Source of the DNA: Miscanthus floridulus
Taxonomy: Eukaryota; Streptophyta; Magnoliopsida; Poales; Poaceae
NCBI RefSeq assembly: GCF_019320115.1
Contig: NC_089584.1
Span: forward strand, 108,393,799-108,457,798
Length of the DNA: 64,000 nt
Direction: 5' to 3'
The position numbers and the translations under genes were made by a program. The notes beneath the pieces were generated by a model. That model saw only the letters and a program-made list of their open reading frames with translations, did no database searches and had not been told where the DNA came from. Of the stretch, positions 58,201 to 64,000 are shown piece after piece. Within the stretch, counting starts at the first letter, position 1. Every line of letters begins with the position of its first letter.

Positions 58201-59267
58201 GAGGCATGGGGTTGCGGTGGTGCGACACTTTGGTGGGAGACGCGCGTGGACCGAGAGCACGCGCGCGCTATGGTGCTACGGTCCCGAGCGGCCATGGGGC
58301 TCCAATGCGCTCATGTGGAGAGGACCGACGACGGGTGGGCGAGGGCGCAGCGACGATGGTGAATGGAAGGCATGGCTCAGTGACGTGGACAACGGCTGGC
58401 GAGGCACGACCTCACGACAGCGCCGATACGGGTGACTGCAGGCACAGCCATGGTGGGGTGCTGCGACCATGGGGAAGGTGTGAGGAGGTGCGTAGACCGA
58501 TGGAGCTCCAGGTATGGGCGGCTACGGGCGCCTAGGAGGAGCAGCGCCCAGGCTCTAGTCCAGTGTAGCAAAGGGGCGTGGGTGCGCTCGCTCACGGGGA
58601 CAGCCAGCACCGGTGGGAGAACGGAAGGAGGGCGGCGCTGCAGACATGAGGCAGCGTAGTGGGGAAATGCAAGCAGGAGCTGATGACCTAGCGCGAGGAA
58701 GATGCAAGCCTAGTGCAGTCAAACAGCTCATGCGCTGTGGCTGGACTGGACCTGAGAAGCCACCTCACAACTATAGAAAAGAGATGAGAGAGAGAGAGTG
58801 GGGCACAAGCCGATGAGACAGCAGCGGCAACGGGCCATGGCGATGTCAAGGACAGGGCATGGGATAGGGACGCATGGTACAGCATGGCCGGTGCTGGTGC
58901 AAGTATAGGCAGCGAGTGGACAGGGCATGGTAGGAGCAGGGCCATGTGCTCCATGCACTACGGGACGAAGCAGAGAACGACGTAGCCAAGGCCGACCGGC
59001 CAGACCGAACCAAGGGGAAAGCATCCAAGCGGAATGGCATAGAGGCGCACCGTGCTCCATGCACGAGCAGAAATGCTAATCCAATAGGCAGGCGGCCTAC
59101 CCGGTACAAATTTTGCTGATCAAGTTAATAGGGATGGGGGAAAGATGGCAATTCACAACGCAAAGTTGATGCTCAGAGCCGGATCCCATTCTATCATCGA
59201 TGACATTGCCACATCGCTCTCACTGGAGACATTATATCGACATGTGCGTCCGTCGATCGTAACGTGT

Positions 59268-59300
<33 letters not shown>

Positions 59301-59696
59301 TATGTATATATATATAACGGTTTATTTGCAACGTGAAAATTTCATCAAAGCTCGAATTTAAATTTGATTCAAAAGCTATATATATATATATATGTATATC
59401 ATTCTATTTATTAATGGATTCTATTTTTATTCATAAAAGTTGCTTTTCATGCTTAATCTAATAGAACAAGCCATTCGCTATCAATCGACCAGAATTGTCG
59501 TTCGACATTCCTGAACATCTTTATGCACTACGTAATTTAACTTGGACGTTGATTTAAGTCCACGAAACTAAGTCACACAAGATTCGCTTATCGCCTTAAG
59601 TACGTTTTAAATTAAAAACCCGAGAATTTGTTTCGAAAATTTTTCTTAGGCCTAAATCATGGTGCTAAACAAGCTCGTAACACCAGGGGTGTTACA
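55267..59696 (-). mobile_element. Long solo LTR (4.43 kb), second copy
   Basis: It starts TGTGGTAGAACCGCC, ends GGTGTTACA, and has a perfect CTTGG duplication at 55262-55266 and 59697-59701. It is collinear with the split copy at 5090-17290. The right half (57536-59100) is GC-rich and has overlapping open frames on both strands without any domain. The orientation and Del/Tekay-like Gypsy assignment rest on the inverse start TGTAACACC and are inferred. Confidence 0.88.
59269..59316. repeat. (CATA)n / (TA)n microsatellite
   Basis: About six CATA units run into TA repeats, inside the solo LTR. Confidence 0.85.
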
Positions 59697-59701
59697 CTTG
59701 G

Positions 59702-60208
59702 GCTCCATCATCAACCACCTATGGCTACAGAACTTCATCCAATGAATATGATGTTGTTCTATGCGATCCGTGTTGGTGCCATAGTCGGTGTTCTAGTTTT
59801 AGGTGTGTCATGTAGTGGGCAGTGTCCCGTTGTGGTATGAACTTGGCCTATGAGTCCTTACTTGTGTTGGACTTTGGAGATCCCTGGGCTCATGTATCCA
59901 TTAGTTCACTATGCCAGTTTAGTAGATAGGGATCTTTATGTCGTTGTCTTAGGTACAGTGCATAAACTAGGGCCTTTACCTGTCGGCCAGAGTAGCTTGG
60001 TACTGTATTGCCACCAGCCGTTTTCGGTTACTGAGCTCAAAGAAATAGTCTATATGCCCCCCTATTTGTTTTAGCTCCGTGTGTACTAGCTTCAAGTCAA
60101 TTAAAGTGTTTCGTCTAATTGTCTTCCTTCTGGACGTATCTAGCGCCTTGTACATTACACTACTATCTATGCAATGCGTGCACTCGCACCTTGAGTCCTA
60201 TGTGGTAA
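59702..60208. other. Sequence after the solo LTR, no recognised gene
   Basis: Continuation of the sequence interrupted by the LTR, probably Helitron-internal or Helitron-flanking. Short frames only. Confidence 0.4.
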
Positions 60209-62180
60209 TAAGTTTGTGTGGTTTGGTCCACATGAGGATTGTACCTCTTGGCTATGCTCTGGTTGGTGAATGGGAAAAAATAGAAAACAGGAAAGTTTCA
60301 TCATGGAGATTGTGGAAATCAGGATGATGGAGTAGGGGTGATGAATGCTGACCTGATTGTTTTGCTGTTTCTTCCGTTCAACAGTATGCATTGACTAATT
60401 GCCTAGAATTTGGATGGCCTATGCATGAAAGCCCTACCAAAATTTGCCAAGCATCAGAGTGAGATGTCTAGTATGTATGATGGTTGCGCTTTATCGCTCT
60501 CACCACTGCCTATGTTTAGTTGATGCCAGATCTTATTATTTAGTCTGGCCATAAATGTGGACACAGGAAGGGAGTTATGACCTACCTAACCGTACCTTGT
60601 TCTATTTCTCACAGCCGCCTGCATGCTGTGCTCCTGTTCCTTGTTTCGTCTGTCTCATGCAAGGCATTAGATGCGCTATAAATTCCTGCCGCCGATAGTA
60701 AATTCCCTACATGCAGGTGAGTAGCTGATATTAGTTTTTTTGCATGCAAAGGAATATAGTAGCTAGTAGTACCTTTCCTGCATGTAAAGGAGTAGCTGAT
60801 GGTAAATTTGTATATAAGGGAAGAAGATACATGTGGTGTAAATTTCTCCTACCATAGTAACTATCCTAACTGGGAAGGGCATATGGTTTTTTATTGTCCT
60901 TTTATGCATGTCCCATCAATTGTCCATACACTTCATTGGATGCGCCTTTTTTTGTAGTCCTAAGACCCTCTACAGAGACACATTAGTCGCATATGGGGCT
61001 TCCTCTCGCCGACCAAGAAAGAGGCAGCATGGCCTATCGATGGAACTAGGTCGTAATTGGTGAACCCAATTCCTGACCCACTCTACCCATTTAGCTCTAT
61101 GGATAGGCCGTGATGATGGCTTCTAAATATCCCATCCATCAGACTCTGATGCAAAGGTTTACAAGCTACATTAATGTATTGTTAGATATGTTTCTTTGTG
61201 TGTGTGTGCAGGTCATGACACCTTGCCGAATGAGTGTGTGCCTGTAAGATAGGTTCCTGTTAGCTCCTGTCATTTTTTGTGGCCGAGGCTTCCACCATTG
61301 ACCATTAGGTTAGTACACGATCTGGCCAATGGAAGTAATAGAGCAACTAAGTAAGTGAAAGTATGATCATGCATCTGCACTACCATCAGTAGGGTGCAAG
61401 GTCTAATACACAAGGGGTACCTAATGTGTGTTTTGTCATGGTGTGGTTGGATGATGTAGCTGGCCAAAAATGTAGTTCTCTGTGCACGCGTGCGCATAGT
61501 GAAACCAACACAAACCCCTAAAAACCTATCTAGGCTAGGCACCCAAACCTATTTGTGGTATGGGACAGCTGAGGTGCACCTACTACACACGGTGGCATGC
61601 CTGAGGTGCACCTCATTGAAGGTACCTACTGTTAACAGTACCAACATCTAATCGAGTAGCCCATCCTTGTCGTGCATGTAGTTCACCTACCTATGGGTTC
61701 ATGTAAGCCGACAATACTACACATGCGCAGGCTTCTCTATTTATATTGCACGTTCCGTGTCTAGGACTGCACCGACAGTCTACAAGCAGGCATAGCTCAA
61801 CAGTAGGTACTTCAGCCTTCCAAATTTCTCCTTGCGATAGGTTCCTGGTATAGGTACGAAAACAACACTTGATGTGGTCCATGTGCCAGGCGGTGGTCGA
61901 GTAGATAGATTACAAGAACATACATTGTCAAACCATTAATGTTACTTTCAGCAGCTTTATCTTATTTGGTCCTCTTTTTAGAGCTTAGCATGTGCCGGTG
62001 TGAATTTTTATTTGGAACAAATATACCTACAACCATGGAGTCATAACTATATTTGCTTTTGTTTTAAATCTAAAAGCTATGTGGCCTATGTATGCACTAG
62101 TGTATGTTATATATCTCACAAAGTAGGTTCCCACTCATCTAGTAGGAACATGGATAAGGGTAAGAGCATCATCATCAACA
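60209..62180. repeat. Tandem unit 1 (about 1.97 kb)
   Basis: It starts at TAAGTTTGTGTGGTTTG and is followed directly by a homologous unit at 62181. Landmarks in order: ATGTGGACACAGGAAGGGAG, CATGCAAGGCATTAGATGCG, GACACATTAGTCGCATATGG, CTACCATCAGTAGGGTGCAA. Relative to unit 2 it has an extra roughly 150 bp at about 60330-60480 and lacks roughly 190 bp after about 61590. No coding potential was recognised. Pieces recur at 42.3-44.4 and 46.85-47.65 kb. Confidence 0.8.
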
Positions 62181-64000
62181 TAAGTCTGTGTGGTTTGCTC
62201 CACAGGAGGATTGTACCTCTTGGTTGTGCTCTGGTTGGTGAATGGGAACAAAATAGAAAATAGGAAAGTTTCACCATGGAGATTGTAGAAACCAGGATGA
62301 TGGAGTAGGGGTTGCGCTTTACCAGTCTCATCACTGTCTATGTTTAGTTGATGCCAGATCTTATTATTTAGTCTATCCATAGATGTGGACATAGGCAGGG
62401 AGTTATGAGCTACCTAACCGTACCTTGTCCTGTTCCTCACAACAACCTGCATGTTGTGTTCCTGTTTCGCGTTTCGTCTGCCTCATGCAAGGCATTAGAT
62501 GCGCTCTAAATTCCTACCGTCGACAGTGAGTTTCCTGCATGTAGGGGAGTAGCTGATAGTAATTTTTTTGCATGCAAAGGAATGCAGTAGCTGATAGTAG
62601 CTTGCCTACGTGTAAAGGAGCAGCTGGTAGTAAATTTGTATATAAGGGAAGACGACATATGTGGTGTAAATTTCTCCTACTGTAGTAACTATCCTACCTA
62701 GCAAGGGCAGAAGTTTTTTTTGTCCTTTTATGCATGTCCCATCAATCGTTCATACGTTTCATTGGATGCATCTTTTTTTAGTCCTCAGACCCTCCACAGA
62801 CCTCCATAGGGACACATTGAGCGCATATGGGGCTTCCTCTCACCGACCAAGAAAGAGGAAGCATGGCCTTTCGATGGAACTGGGTTGTAATTGGTGAACC
62901 CAATTTCTGACCCACTCTACCCATTTAGCTCTATGGACAAGCCATGATGATGGCTTCTAAATATTGCATCCATCAAACTCTGATGCAAGGGCTAACAAGC
63001 AACGTAAATGTATTGTTAGATATGTTTCTTTTGTGTGTGTGCAGGTCATGGCACCATGCTGAATGAGTGTGGGCCTGCAAGATAGGTTCCTGTTAACTGC
63101 TTCCATTTTTTGTGGCCGAGGCTTCCACCATTGACCATTAAGTCAGTACACGAGCCGATCAATGGAAGTAATAGGGCAACTAAGTAAGTGAAATATGGCC
63201 ATGCATTCGCACTACCATCAGCAGGGTGAGAGATCTAATACACAAGGGGTACCTAATGTGTGTTTTCTCATCGTGTGGATGGGTGCATGTAGCCGGCCAA
63301 AAATGTAGTTCTCTGTGCACGCGTGCACATAGTGAAACCAACACAAACTCCTAAAAACCTATCTAGGGTAGGCACCCAAACCTATCTACGGTATGGGACA
63401 GCTGAGGTGCATCTGCTACACACTAACATAGACTCCTAGAAGCCTATGTAGGGTAGGAGGCTGCGCCTAGAAGAGCCCTCAGGTGGCCCTACCAGTGGAC
63501 AAAAGGTACCACTCGTGTAATCGCAATCACGCATGCACCCACTCGGGCCTAACATGTTCATAGCAATGCACTGCATCCGGCATTGGTGTTATGCCCTACC
63601 AGATTGGTAGCGTGCCTGAGGTGCATCTCATTGAAGGCACCTACTGTTAATAGTACCAACATCTACTCAAGTAGCCCATCCTTGTCGTGCATGTAGTTCA
63701 CCTGCCCATGGGTTCATGTTCGCCGCCAATACTACACCTGCATAGGCTTCTCTATTTATATGGCACGTTCCATGTCTAGGACTCACTAGTAGTCTACAAG
63801 CAGGCATAGGTCAGCAGTAGGTGATTCGGCCTTCCAAATTTCTCCTTGCGATAGGTTCCTGGTATAGGTACCAAAACAACGCTTGTTGTGGTCCATGTGC
63901 CAGGCGGTAGTCGAGTAGATAAATTACAAGAATATACATTATGAAACCATTAATGCTACTTTCAGCAACTTTATCTTATTTGGTCCTCTTTTCAGAGCTT
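62181..64000. repeat. Tandem unit 2, runs off the window
   Basis: It is homologous to 60209-61986 in the same order and orientation, with scattered substitutions. The segment 63418-63610 (CCTATGTAGGGTAGGAGG onwards), missing from unit 1, is present in the copy at 44260-44365 and resumes at 46845, so unit 2 and the 44 kb copy retain the ancestral form there. Confidence 0.8.

Noticed and set aside
57805..59109. Many long frames on both strands
   Set aside because: Inside the second solo LTR; GC-rich and not collinear with any known protein.
63314..63329. Perfect palindrome TGTGCACGCGTGCACA as a Helitron 3' hairpin
   Set aside because: No CTRR at the right distance, and the palindrome is broken in the other copies.
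1..64000. CRISPR arrays or bacterial operons
   Set aside because: No regular spaced repeats; gene structure is clearly plant nuclear.

Overview
The window is nuclear DNA from a grass, most likely an Andropogoneae species (sorghum, sugarcane or maize relatives). The reasons are spliced plant genes with GT-AG introns, a plant cytosolic tRNA-Phe, grass-type MITEs (Tourist, Stowaway and hAT-like), Sirevirus-type Copia elements and a plant Helitron carrying a replication protein A gene. The species call is inference; gene models and element boundaries were read from the sequence by hand.

Layout. 0-3 kb: a complete six-exon gene for a histidine-phosphotransfer-like protein of cytokinin signalling whose phospho-accepting His is Gln. 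5-17.3 kb: a three-level nest. A roughly 4 kb solo LTR (TSD CAACT) is split by a gag-only Copia element (TSD ACGGG), and one LTR of that element is split by a further solo LTR (TSD CCTAA). 17.4-20.2 kb: a dense cluster of MITE-like elements. 20.4-27.8 kb: a 22-exon kinesin-14 gene with a calponin-homology domain, including an AT-AC (U12-type) intron. 28.8 kb: tRNA-Phe(GAA) on the minus strand beside an array that contains copies of its 3' end. 29.8-31.2 kb: a three-exon gene for a 2-oxoglutarate-oxygenase-like protein that lacks the metal-binding residues and has a hydrophobic C-terminus. 32.1-36.1 kb: a 16-exon minus-strand gene for a casein-kinase-1-like kinase of the EL1/HD16/MLK class, convergent with the previous gene. 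39.1-40.2 kb: a UDP-glucuronate 4-epimerase pseudogene with two stops and a lost NAD loop.

40-64 kb is repeat territory. It holds a small non-autonomous LTR element (44.4-46.8 kb, TSD GGGCC), a decayed Helitron Rep-helicase (48.1-52.7 kb) followed by a better preserved RPA70-like gene (52.85-54.9 kb), a second 4.43 kb solo LTR of the same family as the one at 5 kb (TSD CTTGG), and two tandem units of about 2 kb (60.2-64.0 kb) related to sequence flanking the Helitron.

The four host protein genes (HPt-like, kinesin, oxygenase-like, kinase) have intact spliced reading frames. They do not form a pathway: the order is an ordinary gene-rich island next to a transposon-rich block. The most notable points are the non-canonical splice sites (AT-AC intron, a missing AG acceptor, a GC donor), two probable pseudoenzymes, the foldback in a kinesin intron, and the dated nest of retroelements.
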